Translations under genes and position numbers: made by a program | Notes under the pieces: generated by a model | Seen by the model: the letters and a program-made list of their open reading frames with translations, nothing else | The model's database searches: none | Told to the model about the DNA's origin: nothing | Part shown: in pieces, positions 7,426 through 14,540 of the stretch | Numbering within the stretch: the first letter of the stretch is position 1 | Layout of the letters: each line of letters starts with the position of its first letter | Source: JAZLIL01 sp045617405 | GTDB taxonomy: Bacteria; Bacillota; Clostridia; Lachnospirales; Lachnospiraceae | DNA: 15,279 nt | NCBI GenBank assembly: GCA_045617405.1 | Contig: JAZLIL010000152.1 | Coordinates: 1 to 15,279 of the forward strand | Direction: 5' to 3'

Positions 7426-10400
7426 TCAGCTGATGTAACTTGTATCTATCTTTACCGCGTGACTCTCTTTTCCTGACTCCGCTCTCTCAGCAACCGCCTG
7501 ATCGACAAGTGCCTCCATGCTGCCATCCCGAATCATTGCAAACACATCAGTTTTTGGATCAGCCTTAAGTCTTTTGAACAGTGCCAGACCAAGAGATGCT
7601 GAAAGCTCGGTCGTTTCCTTATCATCAATTTTTTTATAGTATATTCCAATGATTCTCTTCAATGTAGCATTGGGTTTCTCCATCAGCTCACGAATCCGCT
7701 CTTCATCAGACTTTTCTCCGAATGCAAATTCACATCCGTCACCGGATTTTTCACGAAGCTGCGCTGAGTAATTAAGCGGAACGGGGTAACCGTCCTTCTG
7801 TCGCACCTCCTGAGAAGCATAATCAACAAAATCTTCCTTTTCAAGGCTGTCAACAATCCTGTCAGGTGAGATCTCATTCATGTACTTCTGCAGCATCCTT
7901 GTTCTTTGCACGCATGCCTCAAGTTCTGTTTCTCCAACCACTCCTGAAAGACTACCGCGAAGCATTTCCTCAGAAACACCGAGGATCTTTTGGCGGAATT
8001 CCTTTGTAACGCATGGAAATGCCTTGTCAAAGAACAGTACGGGCATCGCAGGACTTGTATTCTGATAGTAGAGTTTCCCTTGGGTTTCGGTTCCCGGCAC
8101 CACCAGCAGTGTATCCAACAGGTCAGTTGTATCTGCGCTTGCCGACGACTCAAACACCTTGTCTGTCTGCCTGAATGACGAGTCATTATCGATTCCGATA
8201 AATCTCCCCTTGTCATCGACGAAGTAATTACCCCTGTGACGATCCACATGGCCGACAATAATATCAAGCGCTGCCATGTTCATGGCGCTCTGCATTGATT
8301 CTGCATTTCCTATATCGACAAACTTTGACAATAATAATGGAATCTGATCGAGCATTCTCTGGTCCGGCATCTTCTCTGAACTACGCATAAAATTGATCAG
8401 CATATTATATGCATTAAGCTGATCGTCCAGTACCATTCCTGCCCGCTCCTGTTCGCCGCAGTAAGCTTTTACCATGGTTGCCGGTGTTCCATCTGCCATC
8501 TCCATAAGCGACGCCTGTGCGCCGTCCTCGCTCTTTGCAAATGACGTTCCGACTACGGCACCAAATCCAAACAGCTTGTCAACCATCGATACGCCAACAT
8601 CGCGGTACGCTGTGTCCATGTCGAGTTCGACGATGCCGCTTGGCGCTAACTTATGTCCCTGAAGCATTTCAGTGACTAAAAGTTCACCGCCTCTCGTTGA
8701 AGCCGCCGTTGTCAGATTAAACCTTGTCGAATGTTTTCCGGGCTTAAGCACCCTGTCTTCAGCCGGCGTCTTACCCTTTACCCTGTAGACGGTGTTTACT
8801 CCGCCCTGACCGAGTGTTTTGAGATCTGTCTCGCTGCCGACCTTAAGATATGATGTCATGTCAACATTATTTAAGATATCCTGAAGGCTCATTCCGTAGT
8901 AAGGAAGTGCGGGATCGCCGGGCTTCATGCTCCTGACCTGAGTCAGGATCCGATCCTGCAGTGCGACTGCGTACTCGCGAAGATTGTTGAGACGCACGTA
9001 CTGATTCGCCGCGAAATGAAGAATGCCCTGATAAGCCGCTTCCTGTGTCCCTGCGCAGTACTCCATCAGTCCTGCCGTAGACGTGCGGATCTCCTTGATC
9101 CCGCTCTGAAGCTGACCGTGTGCGAGCGCAAACTGTTTTACGAGTGCTTCAGGTCCGTCAGACGCTGCCGGCATCTTCACCTGGAGAATGTCATTCTGGA
9201 ATTTTCCAAGAAGTGCGGCATAGGATGCCACCTTTTCGTCACCCTTTACTGCATCAAAACCGGGAGCCCCCTTCAGTCTGTCTAAGAGAGAAAGACTCCT
9301 GTCAAATTTAACGAAACGATCAAGCGCCTCAAGGCGTCTTGTCTTCTCGAAGGGATACTCACCCTTTACAGTCTCCTTTGCTTTCTGTGTCTCAGAGGCA
9401 AAGAATCCGTCAAAGGCATCTTCTGCAGCCTTCTTTTCCTTGTCGAGGGTTCTCTCGGTCGCTTCGCCAAGATCAAGCTCTCCCATCTTCTTATCTGCAT
9501 CCGTGAGCATTTCCGTGAAGTGCCTGATAAACTCGGTTGTGGCTCTTGCCCTTATGTAGAGAGCCTTTACCTGCTCAACCTCCGCCTTATCAAGATAAGG
9601 TATCATCGCAGGAGTCATGAAAAGATTTCTGACTATGTCGTGCAGCTCCTGGGCCGTAGCATAGACATCAATGCATTGTCCCGCGATCGCTCCAAGCTTT
9701 GTCATGTCGTACTTTCCATTAGGAAAATGCTGATTGACAAATGCCTCAACCTCGCTCTGTTTCTGATCGATCTTCGGCATCTCCGCATGAAATGCATCAA
9801 TCTTCTTCTGTGCAAGCTCATCCTCATCGATCACCTTCTTTTCGGCAACCGTTACGACCTGTCCGCTTGCATCCTTCACCTTTTTTTCAGGAATGTAGCC
9901 GGCCTTGATAACGCAGAGATTTGCCGCTGACTCAAACACCTTGTCGAAGGTCAGGCTTGGATCGGTCTGTCCCACTCCGTGGTGAAGAAGCTGAACTCTT
10001 GTCATGAAAGAAGCTACAGATGAAAAAGAATATACCTGCTTATCATCAAATGACTTCCGGTCTTTATATGCCTGATCTCCTGCTCTGAAACGATTTCTTA
10101 AGAGTTCCATCATCGACAGTTCTTTTTCATCCGCTGTCAGTGATGCGCGATCGATCCCCGCCTGCTCAAGAACTACATCGGAAAGCTTCTTTTCCGATAT
10201 CTTACTGTCGTCCATCGAGATCTTCCAGCGTTTTTCTATGAACGAACCGTGAGCGACATCTGCTGCCTTTCCAGTCAGAAGGTACTCGATGGCAGCCTCA
10301 GCTGCATCAGCCAGCATCCTTGCTGCCCTCTGCTCTGCTTCATCTCTTTTTGCAAGATAGTGATCAACAGCCTTCTTTCTCTCCATGCGCTCTGCAAGTG

Positions 10401-11469
10401 TCTCACTGTCATCATCCTCACCTTCAAACTCACTTCCCTGAAATGCCGCTCCTGTTAATGCGATTTTCTCTTTCTCATATCTTGAGAGCGTCTGAAGCGC
10501 TCCTGCCGCCTCTAAAAAGATCCTGTCAATTAACTCTTTATTTGAGTGATATCTTACCATATGGGATCTGGTCGATCCGCTGTCAACCATATCCTTCATT
10601 CTCTTAAGCTGATCTGCATCCGCATGTGTAAGAGCCAGCTTCTTCCCGACAGCAGCCTCACCGGCCTGGCGCATCTTATCATCCTGCTCTGCGAGTCTGT
10701 CCTTCGCTGCTTTTTGTTTTGCAAGATGTTCACACGCGATCTGGCCCTCGGAAAAGAGCGGGTCCTCGTTAAAACGTCTGTACTGTTCTATCGCGAGCGG
10801 AAGGTGCTTTTTAGCTTCCTTCACATCAAGCTTTGACACCTGCTTTCCCATTCTTGTAACGCCGCTTGCCGCAAACCATGTGTCGATCACATCTCTCAGA
10901 GTCTCAAGCTTTCTCTCCTGGTACTCACGCTTTGAAGGAATGTCACTTAAGCCGACTTTACTGTACTTGTCGTAATAACGGCAAAGATTCACTATCTCGT
11001 CTTTGTCGATACCGACACCATCCTTTACGTCAAATTCGTGGCCGGTAAGCGATTCAAACGCTGCAACCGGGGCACTCATTGCTGCAGTGTCCCTCATGGT
11101 CTCAAGTACTTCACCTGCTGCCTGCTTCTCGATCGGATAGTACTCCCCGCCGCTTCTCTCAAGTGCATCGGCTTCCTGATCGGACTTTTTCTTCTTGTCT
11201 GACAACCTGAGTTTTCGAAGCTTGTCATGCTTTTTATATACAGGTTCCTGCATCTCAGGACCTGCCGGCATAAAGCCCTTTACTGATGCCGTACTGAAAA
11301 AAGTTGTAGTGTAAAGACTGTTTACCTGGCTCGTTGCCTCCACAACGCTCTCATGTGCCTGGTCGATCACTGTCTCAAGCGTTTCCTCACTGAGGTACTG
11401 TTCAGATAAACCTGTCATTATGTCAGTCTGTGCTGTCTTCTGCTTTTTTGAATAAACCGAACCACCCAT
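7426..11469 (-). CDS. Giant uncharacterised protein with C-terminal PI3/4K/HipA-like kinase core
   Basis: 1347 residues, no signal peptide or membrane segment seen, so presumably soluble. Residues 1-880 are largely charged and helix-prone, with possible coiled coils (for example 255-300 and 360-410), and match nothing I recognise. A kinase-like core follows. It has a glycine-rich loop TLGQGGVNTVYRV (885-897), a candidate ATP-anchoring Lys909 in RVLKPGK, a catalytic-loop-like GHVDRHRGNY (1073-1082; Asp1076, Asn1081) and IGIDNDSSF (1091-1099; Asp1094) as the metal-binding Asp. The DRHxxN plus IDxxxxF pattern resembles PI3/4-kinase, HipA and FAM20 proteins more than classical protein kinases. 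The last roughly 200 residues are unassigned. GGAGG lies 8 nt before the ATG at 11469, and the GNAT gene ends 18 nt upstream. The substrate is unknown; ATP-dependent phosphorylation, AMPylation or glutamylation are all possible for this fold. Confidence 0.9.
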   Translation of the reverse strand: MGGSVYSKKQKTAQTDIMTGLSEQYLSEETLETVIDQAHESVVEATSQVNSLYTTTFFSTASVKGFMPAGPEMQEPVYKKHDKLRKLRLSDKKKKSDQEADALERSGGEYYPIEKQAAGEVLETMRDTAAMSAPVAAFESLTGHEFDVKDGVGIDKDEIVNLCRYYDKYSKVGLSDIPSKREYQERKLETLRDVIDTWFAASGVTRMGKQVSKLDVKEAKKHLPLAIEQYRRFNEDPLFSEGQIACEHLAKQKAAKDRLAEQDDKMRQAGEAAVGKKLALTHADADQLKRMKDMVDSGSTRSHMVRYHSNKELIDRIFLEAAGALQTLSRYEKEKIALTGAAFQGSEFEGEDDDSETLAERMERKKAVDHYLAKRDEAEQRAARMLADAAEAAIEYLLTGKAADVAHGSFIEKRWKISMDDSKISEKKLSDVVLEQAGIDRASLTADEKELSMMELLRNRFRAGDQAYKDRKSFDDKQVYSFSSVASFMTRVQLLHHGVGQTDPSLTFDKVFESAANLCVIKAGYIPEKKVKDASGQVVTVAEKKVIDEDELAQKKIDAFHAEMPKIDQKQSEVEAFVNQHFPNGKYDMTKLGAIAGQCIDVYATAQELHDIVRNLFMTPAMIPYLDKAEVEQVKALYIRARATTEFIRHFTEMLTDADKKMGELDLGEATERTLDKEKKAAEDAFDGFFASETQKAKETVKGEYPFEKTRRLEALDRFVKFDRSLSLLDRLKGAPGFDAVKGDEKVASYAALLGKFQNDILQVKMPAASDGPEALVKQFALAHGQLQSGIKEIRTSTAGLMEYCAGTQEAAYQGILHFAANQYVRLNNLREYAVALQDRILTQVRSMKPGDPALPYYGMSLQDILNNVDMTSYLKVGSETDLKTLGQGGVNTVYRVKGKTPAEDRVLKPGKHSTRFNLTTAASTRGGELLVTEMLQGHKLAPSGIVELDMDTAYRDVGVSMVDKLFGFGAVVGTSFAKSEDGAQASLMEMADGTPATMVKAYCGEQERAGMVLDDQLNAYNMLINFMRSSEKMPDQRMLDQIPLLLSKFVDIGNAESMQSAMNMAALDIIVGHVDRHRGNYFVDDKGRFIGIDNDSSFRQTDKVFESSASADTTDLLDTLLVVPGTETQGKLYYQNTSPAMPVLFFDKAFPCVTKEFRQKILGVSEEMLRGSLSGVVGETELEACVQRTRMLQKYMNEISPDRIVDSLEKEDFVDYASQEVRQKDGYPVPLNYSAQLREKSGDGCEFAFGEKSDEERIRELMEKPNATLKRIIGIYYKKIDDKETTELSASLGLALFKRLKADPKTDVFAMIRDGSMEALVDQAVAERAESGKESHAVKIDTSYIS

Positions 11470-11487
11470 ATCAGTTTCCTCCTTAAC

Positions 11488-12354
11488 CTACAGATTCACA
11501 TTAAGATAAGCAAAACATTCCTTTTCGCGCTTTGCCGTCGGAATGACCTTCCTTACAAGCTCCGCCGAGAGCTCATTTACTGTTGAAATGAAAAGCCTTT
11601 TTGCATTCGGATACTTTTTCTCAAGTCTGTCGATGCATGAGAGCATCATCTCCATCAGGCCCAGTCTGCTCACAGACCAGACAAGTTTTATTTCTATGTC
11701 CTCTCCGTCATCGCTCGAAACGAGAAATGCTCCGACAACGCTGTCCTTTTCACTGCAGATGAGACTCAGCTCATCGTCGTATTCACTCAAAACAAACGGT
11801 CTTGGGATAGGAACCCCTCGCTCATCTGCCCGCATTTTTGCAAGCATCTCATTAATCTGCCGTGTCCTTGCATCCTTGAGGACTGTACAGTTTTTATCAT
11901 CGTGCTTTGCCGTTCTCACGGGACTCTTAAACACATCATCGCAGTCTGCGAATAAGAGGCTCCCGTCTCTTACACTGATCTCAAAATCAAGTTCCTCAAA
12001 TGCCCTGAAAACTGCTAAAAGACTTCCATCCTCTTCATCATTGTTAAATTCCGGAAGCGGAAATGATGCATAGATTCCAAGATACTCTCCACGCCTTGCG
12101 AGTGTGTCGGTCATGGCGCGAAGAAAGTTCACTGCAAATCCCCTGCCGATGTATTCTCTTCTCGCGCAGAGCCAGATAATCCGCACACCTTCTTCAGATG
12201 CCTGCGTGATGCCAATACCGTACAATATGTCATCGCAGTAATCAGTCAGTGCCAGGCAGGAAAAGCGGCCACTGTCAAGCTCTGCCATATACTCCTCCGG
12301 GATCAGCCCCGGCAGTTGATGATAATCGTTCTCTTTAAGCAATACGAGTTCCAT
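11488..12354 (-). CDS. Tandem GNAT-fold acetyltransferase-like protein
   Basis: 288 residues. The first half shows a GNAT acetyl-CoA signature: strand IIWLCA followed by RREYIGRGFAVNFLRAM (65-81), with the R-x-x-x-G-x-G/A pyrophosphate-binding arrangement. The second half has SLICSEKDSVVGAFLVS (197-213) and IEIKLVWSVSRLGLMEMMLS (220-239), which look like a second GNAT unit without the glycine loop. A double GNAT protein with one active and one degenerate lobe is a common design. The substrate cannot be told from the sequence. GGGAGG lies 5 nt before the ATG at 12354. The stop overlaps the leader of the giant kinase-like gene, so the two are co-transcribed and co-translated in similar amounts. 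A joint role is inferred only from this arrangement. Confidence 0.82.
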   Translation of the reverse strand: MELVLLKENDYHQLPGLIPEEYMAELDSGRFSCLALTDYCDDILYGIGITQASEEGVRIIWLCARREYIGRGFAVNFLRAMTDTLARRGEYLGIYASFPLPEFNNDEEDGSLLAVFRAFEELDFEISVRDGSLLFADCDDVFKSPVRTAKHDDKNCTVLKDARTRQINEMLAKMRADERGVPIPRPFVLSEYDDELSLICSEKDSVVGAFLVSSDDGEDIEIKLVWSVSRLGLMEMMLSCIDRLEKKYPNAKRLFISTVNELSAELVRKVIPTAKREKECFAYLNVNL

Positions 12355-12411
12355 GTCTTCCTCCCTTGCAGTAAAGTATACTTGCTGTCACCTTTTTCAT
12401 TATCTGCTTAT

Positions 12412-12428
12412 GATCGCAAAGTACGATC
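12412..12428. promoter_or_regulatory. Short inverted repeat in the GNAT/kinase operon leader
   Basis: GATCG (12412-12416) and CGATC (12424-12428) are separated by 7 nt. The repeat lies just downstream of the predicted start of transcription of the GNAT/kinase operon and could be an operator. The arms are short, so chance is possible. Confidence 0.25.
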
Positions 12429-12440
12429 TCTCTGTTATGA

Positions 12441-12469
12441 ATTATCTCATAGTGGTCATCAGTCATCAA
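12441..12469 (-). promoter_or_regulatory. Putative promoter of the GNAT/giant-kinase operon
   Basis: On the minus strand TTGATG (12469-12464) and GATAAT (12446-12441) are 17 nt apart, a good sigma-A arrangement (4/6 and 5/6 matches). The predicted start near 12434 leaves a leader of about 80 nt before the GNAT gene. A second GATAAT nearer the gene (12404-12399) has no matching -35. Confidence 0.45.
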
Positions 12470-12542
12470 TAAGATTTGGAAAGATTTTAGGAGAACTTTA
12501 TAAAAGACGGAAAATCGGTTTAATCTAATCAGAATTTCATGG

Positions 12543-12571
12543 TTGACAAATCAAAACAATGGTTGTAGAAT
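12543..12571 (+). promoter_or_regulatory. tRNA-Arg promoter
   Basis: A perfect TTGACA -35 (12543-12548), a 17-nt spacer and a TAGAAT -10 (12566-12571). The predicted start near 12578 lies about 19 nt before the mature tRNA 5' end, as expected for a strong stable-RNA promoter. Confidence 0.88.
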
Positions 12572-12596
12572 ATCGTTGCTGTCGAAAGGACGGTAT

Positions 12597-12670
12597 GTGC
12601 ATGTAGCTCAGCTGGATAGAGCGTCTGGCTACGGACCAGAAGGTCGCGTGTTCGAATCATGTCATGCACG
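12597..12670 (+). tRNA. tRNA-Arg (anticodon ACG)
   Basis: A complete cloverleaf can be folded by hand. The acceptor stem is GTGCATG (12597-12603) with CATGCAC (12663-12669) and discriminator G12670. The D-stem is GCTC/GAGC with loop AGCTGGATA. The anticodon stem is TCTGG/CCAGA around loop CTACGGA, giving anticodon ACG at 12631-12633. A five-base variable loop is followed by the T-arm GCGTG-TTCGAAT-CATGT, which has two G-U pairs. ACG, modified to ICG, reads CGU, CGC and CGA arginine codons. The CCA end is not encoded and must be added after transcription. It is a single-gene unit with its own promoter and terminator. Confidence 0.97.
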
Positions 12671-12675
12671 TGTTG

Positions 12676-12705
12676 AGGCTGTTACGCAAGGTAACAGCCT
12701 TTTTC
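12676..12705 (+). terminator. Intrinsic terminator of the tRNA-Arg gene
   Basis: A 10-bp perfect stem, AGGCTGTTAC (12676-12685) and GTAACAGCCT (12691-12700), closes the loop GCAAG and runs into a T-rich tract. It begins six bases after the tRNA 3' end. Confidence 0.92.
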
Positions 12706-12723
12706 ATTTTTACAATGTTCGTA

Positions 12724-12752
12724 TTTACAAACAGATGTTTGTGTGCTACAAT
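12724..12752 (+). promoter_or_regulatory. Promoter of the small-ORF/dinB operon
   Basis: TTTACA (12724-12729) and TACAAT (12747-12752) with a 17-nt spacer, each 5/6 to consensus. The predicted start near 12759 is about 36 nt before the first gene of the operon. The promoter is overlapped and followed by LexA-box-like palindromes, which suggests SOS control. Confidence 0.75.
12728..12741. promoter_or_regulatory. LexA/SOS-box-like operator 1
   Basis: CAAACAGATGTTTG, extended to a 16-bp near-palindrome (12727-12742). It has the half-site layout of the Gram-positive LexA box CGAACNNNNGTTCG, with A/T in place of G/C at the second position of each arm. It overlaps the -35 and spacer of the operon promoter, where repressor binding would block polymerase. 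Identification rests on pattern and on the dinB context. Confidence 0.55.
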
Positions 12753-12760
12753 GCGTATAC

Positions 12761-12774
12761 CAAACATCTGTTCT
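12761..12774. promoter_or_regulatory. LexA/SOS-box-like operator 2
   Basis: CAAACATCTGTTCT sits just after the predicted transcription start; its right half GTTC matches the LexA half-site and its left half AAAC is one base off. Its first 12 bases are the reverse complement of 12730-12741 in operator 1, so the pair flanks the -10. The same pair could also form a hairpin followed by TTTTTT (12774-12779), so an attenuator is an alternative. Confidence 0.5.
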
Positions 12775-12794
12775 TTTTTGTAATGGAGCTGAAT

Positions 12795-13073
12795 ATGAAC
12801 TACAAAGACAGTCCGATCCATGCACTCGCGGCATTTAATCCCGAAGGACGCGTGGTTCCAAGATACTTCAGAATTGAGACAGCTGACCACAGGCAGCACA
12901 CAATAACAGTCTCCCGCGTCATCACGTCAGAGATTGAGACTTTCTGCGGATTTCACAGGATCCATTACTTCTGCGAAGCTTTCGAAAGAGGCAGACAGCC
13001 CTTTTTCTGTGAACTCTACTTCACCAAAGAGACAAGTAAATGGGTTCTCGGAGACTGCTCACCATCGGCGTAA
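12795..13073 (+). CDS. Small unknown protein encoded directly upstream of dinB
   Basis: 92 residues. I do not recognise it firmly. It reads as a compact, probably beta-rich domain: PRYFRIE, HTITVSRVI, FHRIHYFCEAF, PFFCELYFT and KWVLGDC are alternating hydrophobic stretches. The layout (P-R-Y/F..., I-x-V-x-x-V, R-x-x-Y-F, E-L-Y, W-x-L) recalls DUF6504-type small proteins that accompany Y-family polymerases in Actinobacteria; this is an impression, not a match. An upstream in-frame ATG (12783) has no ribosome binding site and instead contributes ATGGAG as the site for the ATG at 12795, so the later start is used. The gene shares the putative SOS promoter and ends 74 nt before dinB, so a role with the polymerase is plausible. 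Confidence 0.8.
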   Translation: MNYKDSPIHALAAFNPEGRVVPRYFRIETADHRQHTITVSRVITSEIETFCGFHRIHYFCEAFERGRQPFFCELYFTKETSKWVLGDCSPSA

Positions 13074-13147
13074 GGAAACTGTTGCAATGTCAGGTGCAAA
13101 CGTGAGATACTGTAGTTATTACAGATGATCTGAAAGCAAAGGAAACA

Positions 13148-14383
13148 ATGGAACAGCGAATTATCTTTCATGTCGATGTGAATAATGCATTTCTGAGCTG
13201 GGAAGCAGCGTACCGCCTTAAGTACCTCGGTGAGACTCTCGATCTTCGCACAGTTCCTTCTGCTGTCTCCGGGAGTAAGGAACAGCGTCACGGTATAATT
13301 CTTGCAAAGTCTGCCCCTGCGAAGCTCTACAAGGTAAAAACTGCTGAAACCGTGGGAGAGGCACTGAAGAAGTGCCCCGACCTTATTCTGGTGCCGCCAA
13401 GGTACAGTCTCTACGAGAAGTGCTCACAGGCTTTCATGGATCTTCTGCGGGAGTACTCTGACCTCGTTGAGCCCTACTCCATCGACGAGGCGTTCGTCGA
13501 CATGACGGGATGCACCAGGATTCATGGGACACCTGTTTCAACTGCACATGTTATAAAGGACAGGATCCGTGACGAGCTCGGATTTACGGTCAACATCGGT
13601 GTGTCTGAGAACAAGCTTCTTGCCAAGATGGCATCAGATTTCACAAAGGGTGACAAGGTTCACACGCTTTTTAAGGATGAAGTACCTGAAAAGATGTGGC
13701 CTCTTCCGGTGAGTGACCTGTTCTTCGTCGGAAGAGCTACCACTGCAAAGCTGAAGAAGCTCGGGATCAGCACCATCGGTGAACTTGCTGCAGCTGATCC
13801 GTCAATTCTTCGTGACCATTTCGGTAAAAATTCAGAGATCCTCTATGCCTATGCACATGGTGATGATCCCACACCTGTTGTAAAGACTCCGAGAGAAAAC
13901 AAAGGCTACGGGAACAGCGTTACGATCGATCACGATGTAACAGATGCCGATGAGGCAAAGAACGTGCTGCTTTCACTCTGCGAAACAGTGGGGGCACGTT
14001 TGAGAAAGGATAACGTCTCTGCAGGAACTCTGTCCGTTTCAATAAAAGACTGCTTCCTTGAGAGCAACAGCCATCAGATGACTCTTCCAAGTGCCACCTG
14101 CGTGACAACAGAGCTCTATCATTATTCCTGCAAACTTTTTGACGAGCTGTGGAATGGTTCGCCAATCAGGCAGCTTGGCGTCCACACTTCAAAGGTCACT
14201 CAGGAAACTTCCCGTCAGCTAAGCCTCTTTGATTCCTACGACTACGTAAAACAGTCTGAAGTCGAAAAGAGCATCGATGCAATCAGAGACCGTTTCGGAC
14301 GCGATATGGTAATGCGTGCGAGCCTTCTAAAATCACCTGTCGATCACATGGCCGGCGGAATCAAAAGAGAAAAGTTCGACTAG
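13148..14383 (+). CDS. dinB: Y-family DNA polymerase IV (DinB type)
   Basis: 411 residues. Translesion DNA polymerase that extends past damaged bases with low fidelity, normally induced in the SOS response. The N-terminal palm motif IIFHVDVNNAFLSWEA gives catalytic Asp10 and, by alignment with E. coli DinB (Asp8, Phe13), steric-gate Phe15. YSIDEAFVDMTG supplies Asp113 and Glu114. Helix-hairpin-helix phrases (FVGRATTAKLKKLGISTIGEL) follow, then the little-finger domain. RQLSLFD near the C-terminus (Gln357-Phe361) is a typical beta-clamp binding motif. Length is usual or slightly long. AAAGGA precedes the ATG at 13148, and two stop codons (TAG TAA) end the gene. It is the second gene of the operon whose promoter carries LexA-like boxes. 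The NNAFLSWEA variant is common in Clostridia. Confidence 0.95.
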   Translation: MEQRIIFHVDVNNAFLSWEAAYRLKYLGETLDLRTVPSAVSGSKEQRHGIILAKSAPAKLYKVKTAETVGEALKKCPDLILVPPRYSLYEKCSQAFMDLLREYSDLVEPYSIDEAFVDMTGCTRIHGTPVSTAHVIKDRIRDELGFTVNIGVSENKLLAKMASDFTKGDKVHTLFKDEVPEKMWPLPVSDLFFVGRATTAKLKKLGISTIGELAAADPSILRDHFGKNSEILYAYAHGDDPTPVVKTPRENKGYGNSVTIDHDVTDADEAKNVLLSLCETVGARLRKDNVSAGTLSVSIKDCFLESNSHQMTLPSATCVTTELYHYSCKLFDELWNGSPIRQLGVHTSKVTQETSRQLSLFDSYDYVKQSEVEKSIDAIRDRFGRDMVMRASLLKSPVDHMAGGIKREKFD

Positions 14384-14396
14384 TAACCGGAACTCG

Positions 14397-14411
14397 CCAC
14401 AGGGACGGTTC
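14397..14411. repeat. Possible fragment of a dispersed CACAGGGACGGTTC element
   Basis: CCACAGGGACGGTTC just after dinB resembles a short sequence I recall recurring in many Firmicutes genomes in REP-like, transposase-associated repeats. Only one copy is present here, so the repeat nature cannot be shown from this window. No intrinsic terminator for dinB is seen in 14384-14440. Confidence 0.25.
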
Positions 14412-14436
14412 ATCTGTAAAAAAAACAATACGATTG

Positions 14437-14466
14437 TTGCAAAAGTCCTATGACAAATGTTATAGT
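14437..14466 (+). promoter_or_regulatory. Putative promoter inside a large inverted repeat
   Basis: TTGCAA (14437-14442), an 18-nt spacer and TATAGT (14461-14466). Transcription would begin near 14473, before a gene start at 14507. The -10 lies in the gap between the arms of a 15-bp inverted repeat. Confidence 0.5.
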
Positions 14467-14491
14467 ATCAACAAAAGTCATAGGACTTTTG
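14440..14491. repeat. 15-bp perfect inverted repeat around a promoter
   Basis: CAAAAGTCCTATGAC (14440-14454) and GTCATAGGACTTTTG (14477-14491) are perfect inverse copies separated by 22 nt. The left arm covers the -35/spacer and the right arm begins at the predicted transcription start, the usual position for a repressor or activator operator. As RNA it could also fold as a hairpin ending in U residues, but the following gene start argues for an operator. Confidence 0.8.
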
Positions 14492-14506
14492 TTTGCAGAG
14501 GGTGTT

Positions 14507-14540
14507 ATGTATAGAGAAATAACTGATGAGTTAGTGAAGC
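14507..14540 (+). pseudogene. 5' remnant of a gene interrupted by the IS element
   Basis: An ATG at 14507, preceded by AGAGGG, opens MYREITDELVK. It is then lost in the hairpin-rich right end of an IS200/IS605-type element, where the frame stops after about 20 further non-protein-like codons. The opening resembles the N-terminus of AAA-type ATPases of the DUF4143 group ('MYR.I...L..W'), but eleven residues are too few to be sure. The exact junction is uncertain (about 14525-14540), because the element's terminal hairpin may include GAAGC at 14536-14540. The rest of the gene would lie beyond the other end of the element, outside this window. Confidence 0.5.

Noticed and set aside
12543..12794. 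Upstream extension of the small gene before dinB, starting before the tRNA
   Set aside because: The frame simply runs through the tRNA and its terminator; the true start is set by ATGGAG and the ATG at 12795.
13110..13124. CTGTA-gttat-TACAG inverted repeat between the small gene and dinB
   Set aside because: Five-base arms can occur by chance, there is no promoter around it, and it is not near a ribosome binding site in a way that suggests control.
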